Assembly (NCBI RefSeq): GCF_038630985.1 | Contig: NZ_CP152049.1 | Location: 5,476,501 to 5,540,500, forward strand | Direction: 5' to 3' | DNA: 64,000 bases | Source: Paenibacillus sp. FSL H8-0548 | GTDB taxonomy: Bacteria > Bacillota > Bacilli > Paenibacillales > Paenibacillaceae | Shown: positions 37,302 through 46,399 of the stretch, piece by piece | Layout: the number at the start of each line of letters is the position of its first letter | How positions within the stretch are numbered: position 1 is the stretch's first letter | Program-made: the position numbers and the translations under genes | Notes under the pieces: model-generated | The model's database searches: none | What the model saw: only the letters and a program-made list of their open reading frames with translations | What the model was told of the DNA's origin: nothing

Positions 37302-38276
37302 TTAGAATTTCCCTTTGGCGGCGACAGGATCATTATCTATAACAGCCGCAATTCTCTCTAGTGCAGCATCGTCGAGCACGATCCCCGACGCCTTCACATT
37401 CTCTTCCACCTGCTCGGGACGGCTTGCTCCGACCAAAGCACTCGAAACGTTAGGCTGCCGTAAAATCCACGCCAGCGCTAACTGACCAACCGTAATATCA
37501 AGCTCGGAAGCGATGACTTTGAGCCCTTCAACCTTCGCCAGCTTCTCCTCGGTAATTCTGTTTTTAAAGTTCTCATGCTTGGCTGCGCGAGACTCAGCCG
37601 GCACTTGATCATTGGCTGAATATTTGCCTGTAAGCAGGCCTTGGGCAAGCGGAGAGAAGACAACCTGTCCAAATCCTTTTTTGCTGCCAAGCGGTATAAT
37701 TTCCTTCTCAATGTAACGATCAAACAAATTGTAGATCGGCTGGTTAACAACAATCCGATCAAGCAAATATTTATCAGCAATCGCAAACGCCTCTGTTATT
37801 TGTGCTGCCGTCCATTCGCTGACGCCTACATAATGAATCTTTCCTTGGCGAACCAAATCCTCAAAAGCGCGAAGCGTTTCTTCAATAGGTGTTTCAGGAT
37901 CAAAGCGATGGCTATAAAAAACGTCTACATAATCAAGTCCAAGGCGCTTCAAGCTGGCATTTGCTGATTCAATAACATGCTTGCGAGATAGTCCACGATC
38001 ATTGGGGCCATCGCCAATTTTGCCGTATACCTTCGTTGCCAAAACATAGGATTCGCGTGGATAAGCGCGAAGCGTTTCTCCAACAACCTTCTCCGCCTCA
38101 CCCTTCGCATAGACGTTAGCCGTATCAAAAAAATTAACACCTAAATCATAGGCTGTTTGAATCGATTTCACTGCATTTTCACGCTCTACGTACCCGCCGT
38201 AGGTTAACCAGCTTCCTAGACTAATTTCGCTGACCTTAAGACCACTTGCACCCAAATTCCGATATTTTACTGACAT
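37302..38276 (-). CDS. Aldo-keto reductase
   Basis: 324 residues with a full AKR barrel. The catalytic set is visible: Asp51 and Tyr56 in DTANVYAKGE, Lys in LATKVYGK and His in FYSHRFD. The cofactor region has SALVGASRPEQ. It would reduce an aldehyde with NADPH. It follows an LLM monooxygenase gene by 54 bp under the shared leader at 39728-39846. The pairing of a flavin monooxygenase with an aldehyde reductase resembles sugar-sulfonate desulfonation pathways, where the monooxygenase leaves an aldehyde; this is inference. Confidence 0.92.
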   Translation of the reverse strand: MSVKYRNLGASGLKVSEISLGSWLTYGGYVERENAVKSIQTAYDLGVNFFDTANVYAKGEAEKVVGETLRAYPRESYVLATKVYGKIGDGPNDRGLSRKHVIESANASLKRLGLDYVDVFYSHRFDPETPIEETLRAFEDLVRQGKIHYVGVSEWTAAQITEAFAIADKYLLDRIVVNQPIYNLFDRYIEKEIIPLGSKKGFGQVVFSPLAQGLLTGKYSANDQVPAESRAAKHENFKNRITEEKLAKVEGLKVIASELDITVGQLALAWILRQPNVSSALVGASRPEQVEENVKASGIVLDDAALERIAAVIDNDPVAAKGKF

Positions 38277-38330
38277 TTAAATATCCTCCCTCAATTGAAT
38301 GTATTTTTGAGCCTTGACCAATCTGTCCGT

Positions 38331-39698
38331 TTAACCGTTTTGCGTTTTCAGCTTTTCTGCAGCGCTGCCTAACGCCCATATCGCTTTATGATTATTTTCC
38401 GGCTTGGCGAGTCCTAAGTTTTCCCGCAGCGTCGTGCCTTCATATGAAGTACGGAACAGTCCGCGGTTTTGCAGCTCAGGGACAACCTTATCGACAAACG
38501 TTTCAAAGCCGCTGTAATAAATATGCGGTAAAATATTAAAGCCATCCGCACCATTTCCTCTAATCCAGCTTTCAATAAAATCAGCCGTTTGAATAACCGA
38601 GCCTGTGAAGGATACATGTCCATGACCTGCAGCACTGCGCGCAAGGAACTGGCGAATCGTCATCTTATCCCGAATGGCAGCATCGACTACAACCTCCTGG
38701 CGGCTTGTAATTCCTGTCGTAATCGCTCCATAAGGCTTTGCTTTATCAATAGGCACTAGACTATCAAGCGGATATTCCGTCAGATCGACTGTGAAGTAAT
38801 TAGATAACCGCTTAAGCGACTGTTTCGTATTCAATAATGCGTTAAACTCATCCTCAATATCACGGGCCTCCGCTTCCGTATCCGCAACGATTGGACTAAG
38901 CCCAGGCATGATCAGCAGCTGCTCAGGCGTCCGCCCATAGGTCTGCAGCCTGCCTTTGACATCCTTATAAAACGATTGCGCGGCGCCCAGCGTTTGCTGT
39001 GCTGTAAAGATGACATCAGCCGTTTTAGCTGCCAGCTCCTTGCCGCTCTCTGAGGAACCTGCCTGCACCAATACAGGATAGCCCTGCGGTGGACGAGGAA
39101 TGTTGAGCGGCCCTTTTACCGAATGATAATTGCCTTTAAAGTTGATCTCGTGCACCTTGCTCTTATCCAGCGTTACATCCGTCTCTCTATCATAGATGAG
39201 CGCGTCCTCTTCCCAGCTGTTCCACAGCTGCTTCGTGATTTCGACAAACTCATCGCCGATCTCATAACGCTTGGTCACCTCGGGATGCTCGGTCCTATTG
39301 AAATTTTCAGCATCTGCCTGCGAGTGTCCTGTGACAATATTCCATGCCGCCCTGCCCTTGCTGATATGATCCAGCGAAGCGAACTTCCTTGCCACATGAT
39401 AAGGATCATTGTACGTTGTACTCACCGTCGCAATTAAGCCAACATGCTTAGTCAATGCAGCTAGTCCTGCTAGAAGAGTGAAAGGCTCGAGCCGTCTGCC
39501 AAGACCTGAGTAATTATCTGCGGTAAACAAGGAATCGAACAGTCCTCTTTCGGCAATTTGGGCAATCTTGGCGTAATAGCCCAAATCCAAATCCTCTTTT
39601 GGACTTGAAGCCGGATGCTTCCATGCAGCCGCATGATGCCCCGCTCCCCGCAGAAACACGTTAAAATGTGCTTTCTTGTCCTGTTCTGTTCCACTCAT
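38331..39698 (-). CDS. LLM-class flavin-dependent monooxygenase (NtaA/SnaA/DszA branch)
   Basis: About 455 residues from the ATG read from 39698. Family hallmarks: FNVFLRGAGHHAAAWKHP at the start, FTADNY, VTGHSQADAENF, a KGPLNIPRPPQGYPVLVQAGSS block and the C-terminal DKVVPELQNRGLFR. These enzymes use FMNH2 and O2 to oxidise small N- or S-containing substrates and need a separate flavin reductase. None is adjacent, though the nitroreductase at 39873 could supply reduced flavin. Closest of the four paralogues is 46400-47716, with which it shares the VLRxxGHHA and GHGH features. Confidence 0.92.
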   Translation of the reverse strand: MSGTEQDKKAHFNVFLRGAGHHAAAWKHPASSPKEDLDLGYYAKIAQIAERGLFDSLFTADNYSGLGRRLEPFTLLAGLAALTKHVGLIATVSTTYNDPYHVARKFASLDHISKGRAAWNIVTGHSQADAENFNRTEHPEVTKRYEIGDEFVEITKQLWNSWEEDALIYDRETDVTLDKSKVHEINFKGNYHSVKGPLNIPRPPQGYPVLVQAGSSESGKELAAKTADVIFTAQQTLGAAQSFYKDVKGRLQTYGRTPEQLLIMPGLSPIVADTEAEARDIEDEFNALLNTKQSLKRLSNYFTVDLTEYPLDSLVPIDKAKPYGAITTGITSRQEVVVDAAIRDKMTIRQFLARSAAGHGHVSFTGSVIQTADFIESWIRGNGADGFNILPHIYYSGFETFVDKVVPELQNRGLFRTSYEGTTLRENLGLAKPENNHKAIWALGSAAEKLKTQNG

Positions 39699-39727
39699 AT
39701 GGCAGCCCCCCATTTCATTTTGACCAT

Positions 39728-39846
39728 AAAAAAAGGAGACTCAGCTTTAAAAAAAGCCAAATCTCCGGTTGTCCGGTCGTTTAATTCCGATTATATTGAG
39801 TTGCATACTATGAATTAATAATAGTACGATACCTTTTCTTTGTCAA
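39728..39846 (-). promoter_or_regulatory. ACCGGA-repeat leader 1: promoter, direct repeat and terminator
   Basis: TTGACA (39846-39841), 17 bp, TATTAT (39823-39818). The repeat ACCGGACAACCGGAGA occupies 39777-39762. GGAGA then pairs with TCTCC, with an inner GGCTTT/AAAGCT, and seven T end the terminator, about 30 bp before the LLM start. ATAATCGGAATTAA and ATAGTATG lie in the leader before the repeat. Confidence 0.75.
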
Positions 39847-39872
39847 TGGATTCGCTTGGGATCGCTCTCCAT

Positions 39873-40628
39873 TTATTTCAAATCAAAGCCTTGCCCTGTT
39901 AGGAAATCATGCAAATGACCGCGCAGCCGATTCGAACTGAATCTTCTCAGCATTTCAAGAGACCATTTTGTCTCCTTCTCACCACTTTTGGCTTCGCCCT
40001 TGCGGGAAGCATAATATACACGAGTGACATCGTCATACGCATGTATTTCTTTTTCTAGACTCCTCGCATCTTTATAAACCTCTTTGTGGTAAACAGCTTC
40101 AAGCGGCAATCGCGGCCGGATATCGGGCTCTTGATCAGGCACGCCAACGCACATGCCGAAGACTGGATAAACAAGCGGCGGCAGATTCAGCAAATCTGTA
40201 ACTCCCTGCGGATTATTGCGAATACCGCCGATATAGACCATTCCGTAGCCAAGCGACTCCGCTGCAATGGCCGCGTTTTGAGCAGCTAGTGTCGCATCGA
40301 TCGTGCCTAGAAGAAACAACTCAACGTTTTGATGCAGCTGGATATTCTCGTGTAAATTTGTCGCAATATGAATTTTATTCAAATCTGCGCACCACACGAG
40401 AAATACTGGACTTTCAACGATTTGCTGCTGGTTTCCTGCAAGCTCCGCTAATTGTCGTTTCCGCTCCGGATCAGTAACGGCGATTACGCTGTATGCTTGA
40501 ATATTCGAGGAGGTGGAGGCCGCTTGGCCCGCCAGCAGTATTTGCTCCAATTCCTGATCAGGAATTGGAGTCGGCTTGTATTTACGAATTGAGCGATGCT
40601 TTTTTAATAATTCAATTACCTCGTTCAT
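39873..40628 (-). CDS. NfsA-type nitroreductase / NADPH-flavin oxidoreductase
   Basis: 251 residues. The nitroreductase start motif HRSIRKYKPTPIP and the FMN contacts AASTSSNIQAYSVI are clear, followed by GYGMVYIGGIRNNP and the long C-terminal arm typical of NfsA/FRP proteins. These enzymes use NADPH to reduce FMN, quinones or nitro compounds. Given the four flavin monooxygenases nearby, supply of reduced FMN is an attractive role. It has its own copy of the ACCGGA-repeat leader. Confidence 0.9.
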   Translation of the reverse strand: MNEVIELLKKHRSIRKYKPTPIPDQELEQILLAGQAASTSSNIQAYSVIAVTDPERKRQLAELAGNQQQIVESPVFLVWCADLNKIHIATNLHENIQLHQNVELFLLGTIDATLAAQNAAIAAESLGYGMVYIGGIRNNPQGVTDLLNLPPLVYPVFGMCVGVPDQEPDIRPRLPLEAVYHKEVYKDARSLEKEIHAYDDVTRVYYASRKGEAKSGEKETKWSLEMLRRFSSNRLRGHLHDFLTGQGFDLK

Positions 40629-40664
40629 GTGTTCATCCCCTTAGTTTGTTTCAATTTTTAAAAC

Positions 40665-40788
40665 AAAAAACCGGAGACACAGCTAACTGTTATCTCCGGT
40701 CGTCCGGTAGAAACTAAATTCCTATTATTCTAAGAGATTTAGTGAGAAATATCATGAAAAATTTATCATGAACTAATTTATTTGTCAA
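40665..40788 (-). promoter_or_regulatory. ACCGGA-repeat leader 2: promoter, direct repeat and terminator
   Basis: TTGACA (40788-40783), 17 bp, TAAATT (40765-40760). The repeat ACCGGACGACCGGAGA occupies 40708-40693. ACCGGAGA pairs with TCTCCGGT, extended by AACAG/CTGT, then TTTTTT. ATAATAGGAATTTA precedes the repeat. The nitroreductase ATG follows about 40 bp after the terminator. Confidence 0.75.
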
Positions 40789-40852
40789 TATTTCTTCAGC
40801 CTCTATTTGCTCATCGAGCCTTTAGTCGATTAAAAGTAAAAATTAAAAAGCG

Positions 40853-40880
40853 TTGCTTTCCACACTTTTCCCAGTATAAT
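40853..40880 (+). promoter_or_regulatory. Promoter of the FAD-dependent oxidoreductase gene
   Basis: TTGCTT (40853-40858), 16 bp, TATAAT (40875-40880), about 44 bp before the start codon. Confidence 0.55.
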
Positions 40881-40923
40881 ACTCGGTATAAAACGATTCT
40901 CAAAATGTTTGGAGGAAAAAACA

Positions 40924-42075
40924 ATGGTCGATCTTATCATCATTGGCGCTGGTCCCTATGGCATTTCCCTCGCAGCACATGCAGCCGCCAGCCAATTATC
41001 CTACGTGCTGCTGGGCAAACCGATGCACTTTTGGAGTGAACAAATGCCCCAAAATATGTTTATTCGTACTAACCCTCGTTACATCAGCCTCTCCGACAAA
41101 AACGATGCATTCACAATTGAACGTTATTGCAGCGAAAAGGGCGTAGAGCTGCGCTCTCCGTTTCCCCGCCCCGACTTTGTCAATTATGCTTTTTGGTTTG
41201 CAGCAATGACAGGAGTCGATTTCACCCCCGAGCTCACCGTACAGCTTGATTCATCACCTACCGGATACCGCGCAACCACCAATGAAGGCAACCATTTCGA
41301 AGCTAAAAACGTCATTGTCGCGACTGGCTTACAGCACTATAGCTACATCCCCGAGATATTAAGTGAACTGCCCTCCGAGCTTTGCACTCATACGTTTGGA
41401 CATACTGATTTCAATCATTTTGCCGGTAAAAGAGTAGCCGTAATCGGAAGTGGACAGAGCGCATGGGAAGCTGCGGCACTGCTTCATATGGCGGGCAGCG
41501 AGGCGGAGATTCTCTTTCGGCGCGAGGCTGTCAACTTTGCCGGCGAAGACAATACGGCATCTGGCCAGCGCTTGCTTGAAACTGCCGAGCTTTTTTTCGG
41601 GCTGCCTCAGGAGCTGAAGGCGGAGAAATGGAACACGCCAAGGCAAGGCAGCGTCGCCCACTTCCTGCGGCCCTTCGTAGAAGGCAAGCTTCCCGTTACC
41701 GGTGGAGCTACTATTCTGCGAGTTGATCCCACGAAGGACGGCAAAGTGTTGCTAAGCCTGGCTAACGAGCAAACTAGACTCGTCGATCATGTCATAGCCG
41801 CTACCGGTTACCGGATTAATCTTGATCAGGTCCCCTTTCTGCCTGACTATTTACGGCAAGCTATTCAACGAGAATCCGGAAAATCCGCCTCCTTTCCAAT
41901 GCTTAGCTCCCAATTTGAGAGCAGTATGCCTGGACTTTATTTTACCGGCCCACTTGCCTCGCACACTCACGGTCCCGCCTTTGGCTTTATTGCAGGGGTG
42001 CGCAAAGCCTGCCGAACGATCATTCCTTATCTATCTCAATCTAAAACACAAGAACAAGAGCAAGCGACTTCCTAG
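40924..42075 (+). CDS. FAD/NAD(P)-dependent oxidoreductase (flavin monooxygenase-like)
   Basis: About 383 residues from the ATG at 40924, placed by TTGGAGG 7-8 bp upstream; the frame is open five codons further. An FAD-binding GAGPYG lies at the N-terminus, a second Rossmann motif GSGQSAWEAA near residue 175 and an ATGY motif near 290, as in lysine/ornithine N-monooxygenase-like and flavin-containing monooxygenase proteins. It is divergent from the nitroreductase and has a plain promoter without the leader. Substrate unknown; an N- or S-oxygenation is plausible. Confidence 0.85.
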   Translation: MVDLIIIGAGPYGISLAAHAAASQLSYVLLGKPMHFWSEQMPQNMFIRTNPRYISLSDKNDAFTIERYCSEKGVELRSPFPRPDFVNYAFWFAAMTGVDFTPELTVQLDSSPTGYRATTNEGNHFEAKNVIVATGLQHYSYIPEILSELPSELCTHTFGHTDFNHFAGKRVAVIGSGQSAWEAAALLHMAGSEAEILFRREAVNFAGEDNTASGQRLLETAELFFGLPQELKAEKWNTPRQGSVAHFLRPFVEGKLPVTGGATILRVDPTKDGKVLLSLANEQTRLVDHVIAATGYRINLDQVPFLPDYLRQAIQRESGKSASFPMLSSQFESSMPGLYFTGPLASHTHGPAFGFIAGVRKACRTIIPYLSQSKTQEQEQATS

Positions 42076-42095
42076 TCGGCTTGCTCTTGTTCTTG
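42049..42095. terminator. Bidirectional hairpin overlapping the end of the FAD gene
   Basis: CAAGAACAAGAGCAAGC pairs with GCTTGCTCTTGTTCTTG, about 17 bp, with the stop codon in the loop. It can end the plus-strand transcript. Confidence 0.7.
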
Positions 42096-42140
42096 CTTTA
42101 GCCAAGGCAGCGTTCCAACGCCATAAAACAACACAGCACA

Positions 42141-42177
42141 AAGCAAAGGGGCCGCATCATTCGCTGCACCTTTGCTT
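42141..42177 (-). terminator. Hairpin after the second binding-lipoprotein gene
   Basis: AAGCAAAGG pairs with CCTTTGCTT across a 19-base interior, 15 bp past the stop at 42192. No long T-run. Confidence 0.5.
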
Positions 42178-42191
42178 GAATCCGCTTATGC

Positions 42192-43577
42192 TTATAGATC
42201 GCCTAACGTCGTTCTTAACGTTTCGACATCTTTATTAATGGCATCTGTCGCCTTCCGAATTGCCGAGTTGACATCCAGCCCGTTAATTGCCAAGTCCTCG
42301 GCAGCCTCCGTAAGCCTTACCCCAATTTCAAGCTCATACGGATGAATATAGTGCTCCTGCAGCGGCTCTCCGATAAATACATTTTGCACGGATTTACCCT
42401 GCAGCACCGGGATGTCCAAGCCGTACTCCTTTTCAATTTCCGGGTTGATAACGGCCGGTACACGTCCATTCCTAGCTAGAATCGTCTGTCCCTCATCGGA
42501 TAAGATTTCAGCAATGACCTGGAATGCCTCGTCTTTATGCTTGCTTTGACTATTTACGGACAAGGAGTGAATTTGGGCCTCTCTCGTTTTCCCCAGTTGA
42601 TCGCTGAAGTTTGGAGCCGGCGCAATGTCCCAGTTAAACTCAACGCCCTGCTGACGCAGCTCCTCAAGCGGTCCGACCATATTCGCCAGCCACGTCACGC
42701 GCATACCGATAACCTGATCCTTCATAAACTGGTCGCGTCCCCAGTTCCAAGTATGCTCTGGCGTAACATAGCCGGGAATTTCAAAGATACGCTTGTTAAG
42801 CTCGAAGACACGCAGCCATTCCGGTGTATCCAGCGCCGCATTGCCCGTCTCACGATCCACGTAGGGCAGTCCCAGCCCTTTGGATAGTCCCGTCAAATTA
42901 TCGACTGATAATCCAATATAGTTTACGCCGTTCTCGGTACGGGTCAGCTTGGCTGCAATATCCAGCACCTCATCCCAGTTCAACTGCTTTTCTGTCGGGT
43001 ACGGGACTCCAAACTTATCGAAAATATCCTTATTGTAATAGAGAACATGTTGATTGGCATTGAATGGGATCGCATAAATCTCGTTGCCCTTGTCACTCGT
43101 AATTTCTTTAATGTAATCATAGAGAATTGGCTTAATTCGGCTCTCATCAAAATTATGGCGTTTAATGTACTCTCGCAAATCCTCATAAGCTCCGGTACGA
43201 ATAATACGCTGATGCGAAGAGGATGAGGAATAAATAATATCCGGTACATGCGTGGACAGGACCTCTTCGTTAGTCGTATTTGCAGCAGGCGTAATTCTCT
43301 CAATCGTCACATTCGGGTATTTTTTCTTGATAGGGTCGGCGATTAAGGTGTTGAACTCTACATCTGGAAAGGTCCCGCTTGTGCTATAAAAGGTCAGCTT
43401 AAGCGGCTCGTCTCCAAGCTTTTTGAAATCCGCTTTTTCCGTTTCAGCTGTTTGAGGGGCTGATGCTGGCTCCTTATTATTTGCTGCGGTGCTTGAAGGG
43501 GCATTGCCTGTGCTGGCGCAAGCAGTCATAATTGCCAATAAAATCAAAATGGATGTACTTAAAGCAAGCCTCTTCAT
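42192..43577 (-). CDS. Sugar-type binding lipoprotein in the LLM operon (copy 2)
   Basis: 461 residues with a lipoprotein signal (lipobox MTAC) and a low-complexity Ala/Ser/Pro linker. The mature part is a family-1-like binding protein: ALPFN-type segment AIPFNANQHVLYYNKDIFDKFGVPYP and GYVTPEHTWNWGRDQFMKDQ. It is highly similar to the product of 44976-46340, often identical over long runs. It is not of the SsuA/TauA type usual for alkanesulfonates. No permease gene lies in the operon; the last gene of the LLM-SBP-LLM-SBP block. Confidence 0.9.
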   Translation of the reverse strand: MKRLALSTSILILLAIMTACASTGNAPSSTAANNKEPASAPQTAETEKADFKKLGDEPLKLTFYSTSGTFPDVEFNTLIADPIKKKYPNVTIERITPAANTTNEEVLSTHVPDIIYSSSSSHQRIIRTGAYEDLREYIKRHNFDESRIKPILYDYIKEITSDKGNEIYAIPFNANQHVLYYNKDIFDKFGVPYPTEKQLNWDEVLDIAAKLTRTENGVNYIGLSVDNLTGLSKGLGLPYVDRETGNAALDTPEWLRVFELNKRIFEIPGYVTPEHTWNWGRDQFMKDQVIGMRVTWLANMVGPLEELRQQGVEFNWDIAPAPNFSDQLGKTREAQIHSLSVNSQSKHKDEAFQVIAEILSDEGQTILARNGRVPAVINPEIEKEYGLDIPVLQGKSVQNVFIGEPLQEHYIHPYELEIGVRLTEAAEDLAINGLDVNSAIRKATDAINKDVETLRTTLGDL

Positions 43578-43627
43578 GTCCGTTTCTCTCCCTTTAATTA
43601 CGCCTTCTATTCGAAGCTTATTTTGTT

Positions 43628-44950
43628 TTAAACGATGGAATTGCTCTCATAACGAATATTAGCCGGTCGCGTCAAGCCAAGGTTTTCACGCAGCGTTGCA
43701 CCCTCATATTCGGTCCGGAACAGCCCTCGGTTTTGCAGCTCTGGAATGACCTTATCCACAAAAATGTTTAAACCGCTCGGATAAATTTGCGGCATGACGT
43801 TAAAGCCGTCAGCTGCCCCATTCAGAAACCATTTTTCAATTTCATCAGCCAGCTGGAGCGGTGTGCCTGTAAAGGTAAAATGTCCTCTTGCGCCAGCCAA
43901 TCGATTGACAAGCTGCTTTAACGTAGGCTGCTCGTCGCGAATCAGATCCAGTATTAGCTGATGGCGGCTCTTGTTGCCGTTTACCTCTTCGATCTCCCGC
44001 ACGTTGACTAGCGACAGCGGTTCATCAAGCGGATGGTTGGATAAATCAATGCCTAGTCGTTCAGATAAACGTGAAATGGCAGCTTGTTTATTGACATATT
44101 CAAACAACTCATTTTCTATCTCCCTAGCCTGCTCTACTGTATCTGCAAGAATCGGGCTAATTCCCGGCAGTATTTTGAGCTGATCAGCCGTTCTGCCATA
44201 TTTCAACAGTCTTGCTTTCACATCTGTATAAAACGCCTGCGCATTTTCAAACGTCTGATGAGCTGTGAAAATAACCTCAGCCACCTTAGCTGCAAATTCC
44301 TTGCCGCTTTCAGATGAGCCAGCCTGCACAAGCACCGGATAGCCTTGCGGCGGACGTGAAATGTTCAACGGTCCTTGTACCGAATAATATTTGCCTTTGA
44401 AGTCGATCGTATGAACCTTGTCCTTAATAACGCGGGTGCCTGCTTCCTTGTCATTAATGACGGCATCATCCTCCCAGCTGTCCCAAAGCCGCTTCGCTAC
44501 CTCTACAAACTCCTCGGCTTCTTCGTACCGCAGCGAGTGCTCGGGATGCTCTTCTCTGCCAAAATTATGAGCAGCCGAGCCGCTGCCTGTAACAATATTC
44601 CAGCCCGCTCTGCCTTTGCTGATATGATCCAGGGAAGCGAACTTCCGGGCAACGTGAAACGGTTCATTATAGGTCGTACCTACAGTCGCTATTAGACCAA
44701 TGTGCTTCGTTCTGCTCGCAAGAGCGGCAAGCTGCGTGAAGGGCTCCAGCTTATTCGAGCGTCCCGAATAGCCGTCCGCTAGAAAAACAGAGTCCAGCAG
44801 CCCCCGTTCAGCCGTCTGAACAATTTCCAGCACATGCTGAAAATCCAAATTGCTGCTCGGCTCGGACTCAGGAAGCCGCCACGATGCTTCGTGGTGGCCG
44901 GTTCCAAACAAAAAGGCATTGAGATTCAATTGACGACGCGGTTGACTCAT
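43628..44950 (-). CDS. LLM-class flavin-dependent monooxygenase (NtaA/SnaA/DszA branch)
   Basis: About 440 residues. Two ATGs two codons apart are possible; AAGGGGA favours the one read from 44950. Features: LNLNAFLFGTGHHEASWR, FLADGYSGRS, VTGSGSAAHNFGREEHPEHS and DKVIPELQNRGLFR. Closest paralogue here is 47883-49190 (both GTGHHEASW/ASGHHEASW and GARGHFTFTGTPLQLAD). It lies between the two nearly duplicate binding-lipoprotein genes, 50 bp and 25 bp from them. Substrate unknown. Confidence 0.92.
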   Translation of the reverse strand: MSQPRRQLNLNAFLFGTGHHEASWRLPESEPSSNLDFQHVLEIVQTAERGLLDSVFLADGYSGRSNKLEPFTQLAALASRTKHIGLIATVGTTYNEPFHVARKFASLDHISKGRAGWNIVTGSGSAAHNFGREEHPEHSLRYEEAEEFVEVAKRLWDSWEDDAVINDKEAGTRVIKDKVHTIDFKGKYYSVQGPLNISRPPQGYPVLVQAGSSESGKEFAAKVAEVIFTAHQTFENAQAFYTDVKARLLKYGRTADQLKILPGISPILADTVEQAREIENELFEYVNKQAAISRLSERLGIDLSNHPLDEPLSLVNVREIEEVNGNKSRHQLILDLIRDEQPTLKQLVNRLAGARGHFTFTGTPLQLADEIEKWFLNGAADGFNVMPQIYPSGLNIFVDKVIPELQNRGLFRTEYEGATLRENLGLTRPANIRYESNSIV

Positions 44951-44975
44951 ATTCATTCCCCTTCCAACTGTTTAC

Positions 44976-46340
44976 TTATTCGCCGATGGTCGTTTTTAAC
45001 GTCTCAACATCCTTATTAATCGCATCCGTCGCCTTGCGAATGGCTGAGTTGACATCCAGCCCATTTATGGCCAAATCCTCAGCGGCCTCTGTCAACCTAA
45101 TCGTAATGCTCGACTCATACGGATGAATATAATGCTCTTGAATCGGCTCTCCGATAAACACATTTTGAACCGTTTTCCCTTGCAATACAGGAATTTCCGC
45201 GCCATAATCCTTCTCTAGCTCCGAATTAATAATGGCTGGGACACGACCATTTCTGGCAATAATTCGTTGTCCTTCATCCGACAAAATTTCTGCGATAACC
45301 TGAAACGCCTCATCTTGATGCGGGCTTTGACTATTAATCGCAATCGAGTGAATTTGTGCTTCTCTTGTGTTGCCGAGCTGATCGCTAAAGTTAGGAGCAG
45401 GAGCAAAATCCCAATTAAACTCCACACCCTGCTGACGAAGTTCTTCAAGCGGACCGACCATATTAGCCAGCCATGAAACGCGAATGGCAACGTTCTGATC
45501 CTTCATGAAGTTGTCGCGTGTCCAGTTCCAGGTGCCATCTGGCGTGACATAACCTGGTATTTCATAAATTTTCTTCAGCAGCTCGAACACGCGCAGCCAT
45601 TCCGGTGTATCCAGCGCAGCTTGGCCTGTCTCACGGTTCAGATACGGAATACCGAGCGATTTGGACAAGCCTGTTAAATTATCTACAACAAGACCGATAT
45701 AATTTACACCATTTTCCGTACGCGTCAGCTTCGTTCCAATCTCTACCGCCTCGTCCCATGTCAGCTGTTTTTCAGTTGGATACGGAACACCGAATTTATC
45801 AAAAATATCTTTATTATAGTAGAGCACATGCTGATTAATATTAAATGGCAGAGCGAGAACCGCATCTCCCTTGCCTTTCGTTATGTCCTTGATATATTCA
45901 TATCCAATTGGCTTAAGGCGGCTTTCATCAAAATTATGTTTTTTGATCAGCTCTCTTAAATCCTGATAAACACCCGTACGGATGACGCGCTGCTGCACGC
46001 TGCCAAAAATTATATCCGGTACATGCGTGGACAATACTTCCTCTGGCGTCGTTGTTGCGGCAGGTGTGATGCGTTCAATCGTTACATTCGGATATTTGGC
46101 ATGAATCGGCCCAGCAATCATCGTTTCGAACTCCACATCTGTGAAGGTTGCTCCCGTAGTATAAAGCGTTAGCTTGAGCGGCTCATCGCCCAGCTTCTTG
46201 AAATCCGCCTTCTCTGTCGAGCCGCTGTCTGATGTTGGCTTATTGGAAGCCTTGCTTGCTGGTGCCGTATTGCCTTCTCCGCAGGCCGTTGCCAGCACAG
46301 TTATAGCCAATATAATCATCAAAGATTTAATTTTTTTCAT
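44976..46340 (-). CDS. Sugar-type binding lipoprotein in the LLM operon (copy 1)
   Basis: About 454 residues from the ATG read from 46340 after GAGAGGG; the frame is open five codons further. Lipobox LATAC. Sequence closely follows the copy at 42192: KADFKKLGDEPLKLT, LYYNKDIFDKFGVPYPTEKQL and NGLDVNSAIRKATDAINKD are shared. The pair arose by duplication together with an LLM gene. Ligand unknown; the partner permease is not adjacent, though the sugar importer at 49368-61508 lies just upstream on the same strand. Confidence 0.9.
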   Translation of the reverse strand: MKKIKSLMIILAITVLATACGEGNTAPASKASNKPTSDSGSTEKADFKKLGDEPLKLTLYTTGATFTDVEFETMIAGPIHAKYPNVTIERITPAATTTPEEVLSTHVPDIIFGSVQQRVIRTGVYQDLRELIKKHNFDESRLKPIGYEYIKDITKGKGDAVLALPFNINQHVLYYNKDIFDKFGVPYPTEKQLTWDEAVEIGTKLTRTENGVNYIGLVVDNLTGLSKSLGIPYLNRETGQAALDTPEWLRVFELLKKIYEIPGYVTPDGTWNWTRDNFMKDQNVAIRVSWLANMVGPLEELRQQGVEFNWDFAPAPNFSDQLGNTREAQIHSIAINSQSPHQDEAFQVIAEILSDEGQRIIARNGRVPAIINSELEKDYGAEIPVLQGKTVQNVFIGEPIQEHYIHPYESSITIRLTEAAEDLAINGLDVNSAIRKATDAINKDVETLKTTIGE

Positions 46341-46399
46341 TAGATACCCTCTCATTTCTATTCGTTAGTGTTGTCATATGACTAGATCTGCTAGATCTG

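Noticed and set aside
39728..39846. LicT/BglG-type RAT site in the ACCGGA leaders
   Set aside because: The repeat does not match the RAT consensus I know, and no BglG-type antiterminator gene is nearby.
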